A stretch of DNA of 58,119 bases from Actinomycetota bacterium. GTDB lineage: Bacteria; Actinomycetota; Acidimicrobiia; Acidimicrobiales; Ilumatobacteraceae. A model generated the notes under the pieces. The model had not been told where the DNA came from. It made no database searches and saw nothing but the letters and a program-made list of their open reading frames with translations. The stretch spans positions 1-58,119 of the forward strand of contig WLGS01000003.1 in NCBI GenBank assembly GCA_009703125.1, read 5' to 3'. The position numbers and the translations under genes were made by a program. Positions 16,898 through 24,289 of the stretch are shown piece by piece. Numbering within the stretch: position 1 is the first letter of the stretch; each line of letters starts with the position of its first letter.

Positions 16898-17955
16898 AGA
16901 GATGACACTTCTCTCATTTTTTCTTCGTGCTTAGCTATACATTGGCTGATCACATCACGATTATCTCTGGTCCATTGCACTGTTTGCTCAATTCCCTCAG
17001 TTATTGAGACTTGTGCTTGGAATCCCAGTTCTCGCATGGATTTTTCCGTTGAACCGAAACGTCGACCAGACTTATCCCAATCTCGTGCGGGGCGAATATC
17101 TAATGGAGCAGAGTTCCCTGTCGTTGTCTTAATTGTCTCGGCGAGTTCACGAATAGTGGTCTCCACACCAGAGGCGATGTTGTAGGCCTCACCAGGCTTT
17201 CCACCAATTGCACACGCAATCAACCCTCGGCAAATATCATCCACAAAAATGAAATCGCGGCTTACTTCTCCGCCGTTATCAAGTGGAAGTGACTCACCAT
17301 TCAATGATTTCCAAATGAATGTAGGGGTCACATTGCGCCACACAGTGGCATAGGTGCCGCGCCATTGACCAGCACCGAGTATTTCTCGTGGCCCATACAC
17401 ATTCTGAAAACGTGCCTTTACAAAAGGCATGCCACTTCGAGTGAAGAAGTAGTTGCCATACATCTCACCTACCAGCTTTGAAATGGAATATGGGCTGTCA
17501 TGAAAAAGTGACACAGGTGCATCTTCAAGCGTTGCAGTTGGCTCGCCATAGGTCTTCTCTGCAACTGCACATCCAGCCGCCGAATACACCACTTTGGTCA
17601 AGTTATTTCGATGACTCAAGTGCTCAAACAATTTCAGTGATGTCACATTGTTATTGGCGTGATCCGCAAGAGGATCAAAAATGGAGGACTGATTACCGTG
17701 GTAACAAGCGAGGTGCCACACGTAGTCAATATTTTGAGGAATCTGTCTCAACACAAAATCGTCGGCAATAGATCCTGGAATCAAATGAGTCCGTGAATCC
17801 GTGGGAACATTCACATGTTCAGAAGACATGAAGTTATCCACAATTGTCAACGACTTCACATCGCTTTGTAGAAGCATGTGCGAGAGGTTGCTTCCGACAA
17901 AGCCTGCTCCACCCACAACAAGAACACGCTTACCAGAAAACTCGGGATACATCAT
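16894..17955 (-). CDS. NAD-dependent sugar-nucleotide epimerase, WbmF-like
   Basis: A 353-residue extended SDR. NAD-binding loop VLVVGGAGFVGSN near residue 10; catalytic triad from YSAAGC (Ser near 130) and SPYSISKLVGE (Tyr/Lys near 160). The stretch ACYHGNQSSIFDPLADH and later ILGAGQWRGTYATVWRNVTP strongly resemble, from memory, one of the three Bordetella O-antigen SDR enzymes WbmF/WbmG/WbmH, whose structures carry NAD and UDP. Reaction is likely an epimerisation of a di-N-acetylated UDP-uronic acid. The ATG at 17955 overlaps the next gene's stop (ATGA); a second ATG follows at once. Confidence 0.8.
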   Translation of the reverse strand: MMYPEFSGKRVLVVGGAGFVGSNLSHMLLQSDVKSLTIVDNFMSSEHVNVPTDSRTHLIPGSIADDFVLRQIPQNIDYVWHLACYHGNQSSIFDPLADHANNNVTSLKLFEHLSHRNNLTKVVYSAAGCAVAEKTYGEPTATLEDAPVSLFHDSPYSISKLVGEMYGNYFFTRSGMPFVKARFQNVYGPREILGAGQWRGTYATVWRNVTPTFIWKSLNGESLPLDNGGEVSRDFIFVDDICRGLIACAIGGKPGEAYNIASGVETTIRELAETIKTTTGNSAPLDIRPARDWDKSGRRFGSTEKSMRELGFQAQVSITEGIEQTVQWTRDNRDVISQCIAKHEEKMREVSSL

Positions 17956-18881
17956 TTCTTCTCCTGAAGATGACTAAATACATCGGTAATGCCATACGCG
18001 TCATACCAATGCAGCATTTTGTTGATGGTCTCTTCAAAAGAGACCATTGCGCTCCAGCCAAATACTTGGGTGGTTGCAGTGGGGTCAAGAACTACTTCTG
18101 CAACGTCATCAGCACCGGGAGGGTTAATTGCCACGGGCTGTGCATCGGGCATCCCCAAGTGATCTGCCACGAGGCGGAAGATCTCAGAAATGGTGTGTCC
18201 TTCCCCGGTTGATACGTTGAAGATTCCTATAGGCGCATCTGACTTCAACGCAAGTTTCAACATTGAAATAAAATCGGTCATGTCAATGAAATCTCGTACC
18301 GTTGTGGAGACAGAACAGCCCTCGCCTGCTTTCAACCGTTTGTAGAAAGCTGGAATCGGCCCAATCGCCAAGCGGGGTCCTGTCACATTGGCCAACCGAA
18401 GAGACACGGATGGAACTTGGCTGTTCAGCACGAACGCCTCACCTGCGGTCTTGCTAATTCCATAACTCGTGAATGGCTGCAGAGCATGGGTGACTGGTAT
18501 GGGAACCTGTGTCGGCCTGCCATAACACAGTGCGGTCTGAAAGTTCACTAAACGTGTCACCGCATGTGCCTCTGCCGCACGCACCACGTTGATCGAGCCA
18601 ATCACATTGGTCTGACTATCTTCTACCCAGTTATTGGGGTCCTTATAGGAAGCAGCGCTGTGAATCACATGTGTGGGTTGCAATGAAGAGAACACTTTGT
18701 TAACAAGATCAGCATCTACAACAGAGCCTTCAACGATCTCCACGTTGTTGCGAGGAGGTAATGATTCTCTCTTGCCGGTTGCAAAATTATCCAGAACAAC
18801 TATTGCTTCATACTCATCGCCAATATTCTCAATAATGTTCGAACCGAGCGAACCTGCACCGCCAGTAATCAGGAGACGCAT
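17952..18881 (-). CDS. NAD-dependent sugar-nucleotide epimerase, WbmG/WbmH-like
   Basis: A 309-residue SDR: LLITGGAGSLGSNIIE at the N-terminus, FQTALCYGRPTQVPIP near 120 and SYGISKTAGEAF (Tyr, Lys) near 146. The active-site Ser of most SDR epimerases is replaced by Thr in FQTAL, as also in the neighbour. ATG at 18881 shares a base with the upstream stop (TAATG). It is similar to the next gene along its whole length (AASYKDPNNWVED against AAAYKDPDDWLTD), so the two arose by tandem duplication, old enough to have diverged widely. Confidence 0.8.
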   Translation of the reverse strand: MRLLITGGAGSLGSNIIENIGDEYEAIVVLDNFATGKRESLPPRNNVEIVEGSVVDADLVNKVFSSLQPTHVIHSAASYKDPNNWVEDSQTNVIGSINVVRAAEAHAVTRLVNFQTALCYGRPTQVPIPVTHALQPFTSYGISKTAGEAFVLNSQVPSVSLRLANVTGPRLAIGPIPAFYKRLKAGEGCSVSTTVRDFIDMTDFISMLKLALKSDAPIGIFNVSTGEGHTISEIFRLVADHLGMPDAQPVAINPPGADDVAEVVLDPTATTQVFGWSAMVSFEETINKMLHWYDAYGITDVFSHLQEKK

Positions 18882-19813
18882 TAGTCGTTGCTCTTTAGAT
18901 GTGTGTAGCCACCAGTGACACCAAATTCTTGGTAGTACTTCACTGCATTCCACACGGTCACATTGAGTGGCGTGAATTCGATATCGCCGAAATCGGCAAA
19001 CGTGCGAGACGGATCAAGAAGAATAGATGGCGCATCATCGGGCGAAAGTTCACGGCGCTCAGGCTCAGGATAATCACTTATGCCCATGGCTTTGACCACT
19101 TCGTCATACAACTCAATAATCGCGACATCGCCACCGCTAGAGAAATGATAGGCGCCGTGACCGGTGCCTTGGCTCGCCATCATCACTGCCTTTACTAAGT
19201 CCCCGACGTACACAAAGTCTCTGCGAGCGGGCGTAACGAAACATTTCTTTCCTTCGGAAAGACGTTGATAAAAAATAGGAAGAGGTCCTGACACATTACG
19301 TGGCCCCACAACATTTGCTAATCGGAATGTGACATAATCCAATCCAGAGAGAACCAAGTAATCCTCTGCAGCTCCCTTTGAGATGGAATAGCTCGAGTTA
19401 TCTACACGGCGCGGATGCTGTAGCGAGACAGGATTTTCTTCTGGCTTCACTCCGTAAATGAGTGCGGTTTGAAAATACACAAAACGACCTACAGAATTTG
19501 CCTTTGCCGCGTCTACCAAGTTCACCATTCCACGAATGTTGGTATCCACATCTGTGAGCCAATCATCGGGGTCTTTGTAGGCAGCAGCTGTGTGCACCAA
19601 CACGTCAGGCTTGAAATCACTGATGAGTTGTTGCACCAGTTCAGTATTGGAGATGGAACCTTCTACAAAGTTGTACTGAGAAGATCCTGCTACATGTACA
19701 TCACGTCCGGTGGCAAAGTTGTCGATTCCCACAACTTCATCTCCCCTCGCAATTGCACTATCAACAACATGGGACCCAACTTGGCCAGCAGCACCTGTTA
19801 CAAAAATTTTCAC
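18881..19813 (-). CDS. NAD-dependent sugar-nucleotide epimerase, WbmG/WbmH-like
   Basis: A 310-residue SDR, paralogue of the gene after it. MKIFVTGAAGQVGSHVVDS binds NAD; FQTALIYGVKPEEN and SSYSISKGAAEDYL hold Thr, Tyr and Lys of the active site; RRDFVYVGDLV follows. It starts with GTG. The -10 box TAGACT begins in the stop codon TAG of the upstream asnB-like gene and ends six bases before this GTG, so this gene opens the three-gene epimerase operon with its own promoter. Confidence 0.8.
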   Translation of the reverse strand: MKIFVTGAAGQVGSHVVDSAIARGDEVVGIDNFATGRDVHVAGSSQYNFVEGSISNTELVQQLISDFKPDVLVHTAAAYKDPDDWLTDVDTNIRGMVNLVDAAKANSVGRFVYFQTALIYGVKPEENPVSLQHPRRVDNSSYSISKGAAEDYLVLSGLDYVTFRLANVVGPRNVSGPLPIFYQRLSEGKKCFVTPARRDFVYVGDLVKAVMMASQGTGHGAYHFSSGGDVAIIELYDEVVKAMGISDYPEPERRELSPDDAPSILLDPSRTFADFGDIEFTPLNVTVWNAVKYYQEFGVTGGYTHLKSND

Positions 19814-19819
19814 GACAGA

Positions 19820-19825
19820 AGTCTA
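19820..19825 (-). promoter_or_regulatory. -10 box TAGACT fused to the upstream stop codon
   Basis: The TAG that ends the asparagine-synthase-like gene is also the first half of TAGACT; six bases later comes the GTG of the epimerase gene. There is no room for a ribosome site. Confidence 0.5.
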
Positions 19826-21739
19826 ATTCAGAAGCTGTCGATACTCGCTTGACTTGTCGTGGAACTCTTGTTGCCACAGTTCCAGGCTCAATAGCGCCCA
19901 GGTCTTACGAGAGAACTGACCGCTCGTGCCAAAATTTTTCAGAACCGCATCAGTATTCACAAACTCCCGATTTTTTGCCTTCATATTGGCGACGATATCG
20001 AGCACAAAATCATTCAATTCTTTGGCAAACCATTCCTTGAGAGGAACAGGGAAACCCATCTTGTCCCGGCGATTAAGGATCTCCGGAGGCAATTCTGCCC
20101 CAAAGGCTGATTTCAACAAGTGCTTCAACTGGCCGCCATCAAACTTGATATCTGCGGGGACTGTGGCTGCAAATTCAATCAAAGGATGGTCAAGTAGAGG
20201 TACTCGACTCTCAAGACCATGAGCCATACTCATTCGATCTTCTACTTGCAAAAGCGCGGGAAGCAGTGTCTTGAATTCAAAGTGAGTCATACTGTCGAAA
20301 TAGGCTTCCTTAGCCACATTTGATCGGTTGTTGAAAATGTCATAGAAGCGGCCGTAGACACCTTGGATATCCAAGTCTTGCCAAGCAATCTCTTCTTTCA
20401 TGTCTGTTGATCGGTCAATGAGACGCAAAAAGCGCTGATCTAGTGGTCCGAATAATCCGTCTTTCCAGAACTCTTTAATGAGGGGTGTGTACTCACGAAG
20501 TATCCCAAGATTAGGAATGATGGATTCAATAGTGACGACATAGTTGCCGTTTTTGTAGGTTCCATCAATCGCGGCTTTTATGCACTGCTCAAAGTACGCC
20601 ACGAGATAACGGGCATAGCCCCCGAAGATTTCGTCTCCGCCTTGACCCCCAAGAACAACCTTAAGGTGATCACCTGCAAGTTTTGACACCATGTACTGCG
20701 GAAATGATCCAGGTCCTGCAACAGGAAAATCTAGGTGATAAATAACTTTTCGGATGTTGTCTCGAAAATCAGAAGATGTGATATCAGAAATATGCAAGTC
20801 ACCCTTGAATGAGTCCGAAGCAATTTTCGCATACGCACTCTCGTCATAGCCTGGATAATCGGTAAATCTCCCGTGAAAACCTTTACCGCCGAATTTCGTC
20901 TTACCCGCAGCCAGAATTGCCATAAGGGAAGAATCGATTCCCCCCGATAGATACGTTCCTACTTCAACGTCGCTATGCAAATGAACATCCACAGAATCAG
21001 TCAAGAGTTCGCGCAATCGTGCTTCTGCTGATGCAGGAGTCCATGAATAGTCCACTTCATACTGAACATCCCAGTATTTTTCAACGTGAATTGCACCGTT
21101 CTCAATGATCAGCGAATGGCCAGGCATCACTTGTTGAATTCCATCAAACAAAGTCTTGTCACTTATGGAATATTGAAATGTCAAATACTCAGCTAGAGCA
21201 TCCGAGTTGGTGCTGATAGATGGCAAAAAAGGAAGAAGGGCTTTTGCTTCAGAAGCAAAGACAAAAAGATTGTCAACTATGGTGTAGTAGAGAGGCTTTA
21301 TTCCGAACCGATCTCGAGAAAGAACTAATCGATTTTTTCTCTCATCCCACAATGCATATGCAAACATTCCTCGCAAATGACAAGCTGCTTCAACGCCGTA
21401 CTGAGCGTATGAAGAAAGAATTGTTTCAGTATCTGAATGGGTTGCGAAACTAATGCTCTTGGCTTCAGCCTCTTTCCGTAATTCCTTGTAGTTATAGATC
21501 TCGCCGTTGTAGGTAATCGTCAATTCGCCGTGCCCAGTCATGGGTTGCGCTGCCTGTTCAGAAAGATCAATAATCGCCAGACGCCGGTGTACCAAACCCA
21601 CATTCTCAGCTCTATTCACCCAGGTTCCATAACCATCTGGGCCTCGATGCGAGATTAAGTCGCCAAGAACCTGTAGAAATCGAGCAGACTTTTCAATCTC
21701 GTTTCCATTAAGCGAAATAAATCCCGCAATTCCACACAC
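19823..21739 (-). CDS. Asparagine-synthase-like glutamine amidotransferase 1
   Basis: A 638-residue protein with an N-terminal class II glutaminase domain and a C-terminal ATP-pyrophosphatase domain. The GTG at 21739 is chosen because it puts Cys at position 2 (VCGIAGFISLNG), the required nucleophile, and because TAGGAT ends seven bases upstream; a longer form from 21766 would bury the Cys. SHRGPDGYG and YNGEIYNYKEL are glutaminase landmarks, LSGGIDSSLM is the PP-loop. In O-antigen loci such enzymes (WbpS, WbmI type) amidate uronic acids; a plain asparagine synthase is less likely from the context. It lies between an SDR trio and a putative glycosyltransferase. Confidence 0.85.
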   Translation of the reverse strand: MCGIAGFISLNGNEIEKSARFLQVLGDLISHRGPDGYGTWVNRAENVGLVHRRLAIIDLSEQAAQPMTGHGELTITYNGEIYNYKELRKEAEAKSISFATHSDTETILSSYAQYGVEAACHLRGMFAYALWDERKNRLVLSRDRFGIKPLYYTIVDNLFVFASEAKALLPFLPSISTNSDALAEYLTFQYSISDKTLFDGIQQVMPGHSLIIENGAIHVEKYWDVQYEVDYSWTPASAEARLRELLTDSVDVHLHSDVEVGTYLSGGIDSSLMAILAAGKTKFGGKGFHGRFTDYPGYDESAYAKIASDSFKGDLHISDITSSDFRDNIRKVIYHLDFPVAGPGSFPQYMVSKLAGDHLKVVLGGQGGDEIFGGYARYLVAYFEQCIKAAIDGTYKNGNYVVTIESIIPNLGILREYTPLIKEFWKDGLFGPLDQRFLRLIDRSTDMKEEIAWQDLDIQGVYGRFYDIFNNRSNVAKEAYFDSMTHFEFKTLLPALLQVEDRMSMAHGLESRVPLLDHPLIEFAATVPADIKFDGGQLKHLLKSAFGAELPPEILNRRDKMGFPVPLKEWFAKELNDFVLDIVANMKAKNREFVNTDAVLKNFGTSGQFSRKTWALLSLELWQQEFHDKSSEYRQLLN

Positions 21740-21746
21740 TTCGGTA

Positions 21747-21752
21747 ATCCTA
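21747..21752 (-). promoter_or_regulatory. Probable -10 box TAGGAT for amidotransferase 1
   Basis: TAGGAT, seven bases, GTG, then the catalytic Cys codon. The box lies just after the stop of the upstream gene and decides the start codon. Confidence 0.5.
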
Positions 21753-21755
21753 GTT

Positions 21756-23168
21756 TTATTTGGCAATAAGGCTGGACATTGTCCGCCAAGGAATCAGGAA
21801 AGACTCAAGAAGCAACTCGTCATTTTGGAAGGCCTTGAGCCAGCGAATCACACTCTCGCTTTGCGCTTGAGCATGTTGGCCCCAAGCAACATCTTGTTTA
21901 TGAAGCACCAAGAATTCCTTTTTTTCTAGGGCTGAAATCGCAGGTCCTATCTTTCGTTTAAGATATGCACGCAGTACATAGTCTTGTACCCAAGCAAGTG
22001 CATCAGTTTTCCGAATAACAATGTCATCAAAGTCTTCTGAGCTATCACTGAAGCTATGGCTGCCCTCGACATTGGCCTCAATACCCGTTATGTCGCGAAA
22101 TTTTTGGACAAATGCTGAATAAGTAAAGTCGCCGCTTTCCAGTAACAGCTGCTGTGAAGACTTCACTATTTCTTCACAACGATCGATATCTCTCATCGCA
22201 TCAAAAACTTTATTGATATTGGAGAAGTCACTTTCAAGCGGTATGTAATGAATCCAGGGCTCAAAACCGTCGACATATTCATCAGGCTCAAGGATTTGAC
22301 AGACTCCCAACGCGGCTGCTTCAAACAACCTTGGACTAATTGCGGAGAAATCTCCTTCACGTCCTCCCTTTAGAGTTACGCGATTGCTCAGTTCTTCCAT
22401 GGTTACTTCTGGATGCCTAAGTAAATAGCGACGTACTTTGTCTGCGAGACGTCCGGTCGGATCAGCCAAGGACGCTCCACCGCGTCGACTGATCGTAAAT
22501 CTGGTATTTCCAAGAAATTGCCACCATGCATCCCCTACAAATGCATCTTCTTCCCTTGTTGACACATCACAAGAGAAACCGACCTTCGAAGCCTCCCGCC
22601 CAAATTGGACTGCTAACTTACCTTTGCGCGCCGCCGACTCGCCCAACTGTGGGGGCAAATAACGCACACGCTGTCCAAGATCTACTGATCTCTCACTAAA
22701 TGGTTTCGAAAATTTCTGAAGGTTAAACCAATCTGAATTTTCAAAGTAACCAGTAAACGCTTCTTCAAATTTGATTCCACGTTTTACAGATTTTGGATAA
22801 ATCTGTTCCAGGTCGCGGGTTAAGGGTGTAAAAACATAATCAAAATCATGGTTAACAGTGAACTCATCAAGTGGATCAGATATCGAGTAATCGTCTTGTG
22901 GCATCAGAATTCTCAAACTGGAATTCTTCAGCAATGGTTCCATACGACGAACAAGTTCCTTCCAAATTGGCAAATGCCTCAATGAAGCCAATTCATAAGT
23001 CACAATGACAACCTCGGATTGAAGGTGAGCCGGCATTAATCCAAAGATGTTTATGTATTCAACTTCATAGTCATTGATGTATCGACCGAAACAAGCTGCA
23101 TGATTAATGGTTGTCGCTCTTGAATCGCTTCTCAGAGCATGTAACACAACTATGCGTTTGCCACTCAT
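21756..23168 (-). CDS. Putative glycosyltransferase, CgeB-like paralogue A
   Basis: A 470-residue protein I assign only loosely to GT-B (CgeB-type) glycosyltransferases. The C-terminal half holds the donor-site-like SPRLFEAAALGVCQILE (near 290) and EPWIHYIPLESDFSN. It shares with genes at 31384 and 32916 the blocks VDLGQRVR-LPPQLG, CDVSTREEDAFVGDAWWQFL and RRGGASLADPTG. The N-terminus VVLHALRSDSRATTINH is also shared with paralogue C. There is no signal or membrane segment. Its ATG overlaps the stop of a 52-residue gene (23165), making a two-gene unit. Donor and acceptor unknown. Confidence 0.65.
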   Translation of the reverse strand: MSGKRIVVLHALRSDSRATTINHAACFGRYINDYEVEYINIFGLMPAHLQSEVVIVTYELASLRHLPIWKELVRRMEPLLKNSSLRILMPQDDYSISDPLDEFTVNHDFDYVFTPLTRDLEQIYPKSVKRGIKFEEAFTGYFENSDWFNLQKFSKPFSERSVDLGQRVRYLPPQLGESAARKGKLAVQFGREASKVGFSCDVSTREEDAFVGDAWWQFLGNTRFTISRRGGASLADPTGRLADKVRRYLLRHPEVTMEELSNRVTLKGGREGDFSAISPRLFEAAALGVCQILEPDEYVDGFEPWIHYIPLESDFSNINKVFDAMRDIDRCEEIVKSSQQLLLESGDFTYSAFVQKFRDITGIEANVEGSHSFSDSSEDFDDIVIRKTDALAWVQDYVLRAYLKRKIGPAISALEKKEFLVLHKQDVAWGQHAQAQSESVIRWLKAFQNDELLLESFLIPWRTMSSLIAK

Positions 23169-23323
23169 TTTCGACTCGCTCTGACTCTGATACTTCTTCT
23201 CAGAAGAATACTCCCAAAGAAAAGAGGTCGATTTTTGCGAAATAGACGATACCCACTAAATAACAAACGGTCCGATGGAATAGACATCAGCCAATGGGTC
23301 GTTTTGGCCACTCTTTTACTCAT
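23165..23323 (-). CDS. Very small basic protein upstream of paralogue A
   Basis: A 52-residue reading frame (MSKRVAKTTHWLMSIPS to the final RASRK) with about 14 Arg/Lys and a central hydrophobic patch (LLFSGYRLF, PLFFGSILL). The ATG follows a strong ribosome site, GGAGG with a four-base gap, and the TGA overlaps the ATG of the next gene (ATGA). Both features together make chance unlikely. A -10-like TAATGT lies about 12 bases before the start. I recognise no family. A basic, partly hydrophobic peptide could sit at the membrane surface and help the coupled glycosyltransferase; this is inference. Confidence 0.6.
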   Translation of the reverse strand: MSKRVAKTTHWLMSIPSDRLLFSGYRLFRKNRPLFFGSILLRRSIRVRASRK

Positions 23324-23358
23324 GATGCCTCCACAACATTATGTTAATTCACTTGGGC

Positions 23359-23364
23359 TATTGT
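23359..23364 (+). promoter_or_regulatory. Probable -10 box TATTGT for the methyltransferase
   Basis: TATTGT, seven bases, ATG at 23372. It stands divergent to the small gene ending this 48-base gap. Confidence 0.45.
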
Positions 23365-23371
23365 GTGATGT

Positions 23372-24208
23372 ATGTCTGAAGATATAACAAGTTCACTAAA
23401 TGCCGAATTTTGGAACGAACTTTGCGGTACCAACATTGCGACAGAACTCGGACTAACAGACGGATCTGAACGTTCCATTAAATTGTTTGATGATTGGTTT
23501 TTTAACTTCTATCCATACTTGAAACCATTTTTGAACCGCTCTCTTGTTGGAAAGGACAAAGTTCTTGAAGTAGGACTAGGTTTTGGGTCCGTCTCGACCT
23601 ATTTGGCTTCCGGTAAAAAATCCTATACCGGGTTGGACATAGCACAAACTCCGGTGGCAATGTGCTCATCTCGTCTATCTGGTCTCCCTGGAGAGCATGT
23701 GGCCATCCAAGGCAATGCTCTCAATGCGCCTTTTTCAGATTCTACTTTTGACGCAGTTGTCGCAATCGGCTCACTCCATCACACTGGGAACTTTGACCGA
23801 GCAATCTCGGAGATGGTGCGCGTGACAAAGTCTGGAGGTGTTGTTTGCGGCATGGTTTATTCGCTGTTCTCTCTTCGAAATATTCGATCGCAACCTAAAG
23901 AAACCACAAAACGTATCGTTGAGAATTTACGGGGAGCCGCACGAATACAGGCGGGACCCAAAATGAGGTGGCAGTCTGATCACAATCAGAAGGGCGAGCC
24001 TGCGCCTAGCACTGAATACTTTTCCAGAAAAGCCTTAAGAAGAATCTTACAAGAGTTTGGAGAAGTTCAAATTGTTGCTCGCAATCTAGACAGTCCACCT
24101 ATTCCGTTTGGTATTGGACTTAAGATTCGCAAATTATTGATTCGTACAAAACTAGCTAAATGGTTCGGCTTAGACCTGTACTTTGTCGTCACGATAAAGA
24201 AGGCTTAG
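23372..24208 (+). CDS. SAM-dependent methyltransferase
   Basis: A 278-residue class I methyltransferase. LEVGLGFGSVSTYLA near residue 67 is the SAM motif, YTGLDIAQTPV gives the acidic residue, FDAVVAIGSLHHTGNF is motif post-I near 128 and VRVTKSGGVVCGMVYS the next strand. The N-terminus NAEFWNELCGTNIA is typical of sugar or lipid-linked glycan methyltransferases in capsule loci. It stands alone on the plus strand inside a minus-strand block and ends 81 bases before the convergent amidotransferase. Probable target is a sugar hydroxyl or carboxyl; not determinable. Confidence 0.8.
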   Translation: MSEDITSSLNAEFWNELCGTNIATELGLTDGSERSIKLFDDWFFNFYPYLKPFLNRSLVGKDKVLEVGLGFGSVSTYLASGKKSYTGLDIAQTPVAMCSSRLSGLPGEHVAIQGNALNAPFSDSTFDAVVAIGSLHHTGNFDRAISEMVRVTKSGGVVCGMVYSLFSLRNIRSQPKETTKRIVENLRGAARIQAGPKMRWQSDHNQKGEPAPSTEYFSRKALRRILQEFGEVQIVARNLDSPPIPFGIGLKIRKLLIRTKLAKWFGLDLYFVVTIKKA

Positions 24209-24289
24209 TTCTTTCAGCCAATTGGCGTGCATCAAGAAGTGGCCGTATAAGGGCATCATGCAAACTTAAGACATTCGCTGAGTTTTTGT

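Noticed and set aside
17834-17842. Perfect DnaA box TTATCCACA inside the WbmF-like gene
   Set aside because: It is a single box in coding sequence that reads I-V-D-N, a normal SDR segment; chance is enough to explain it.
19823-21739. Plain asparagine synthase role for the two AsnB-like genes
   Set aside because: Two divergent copies among sugar-nucleotide enzymes are better explained by glycan amidation, though one could still make asparagine.
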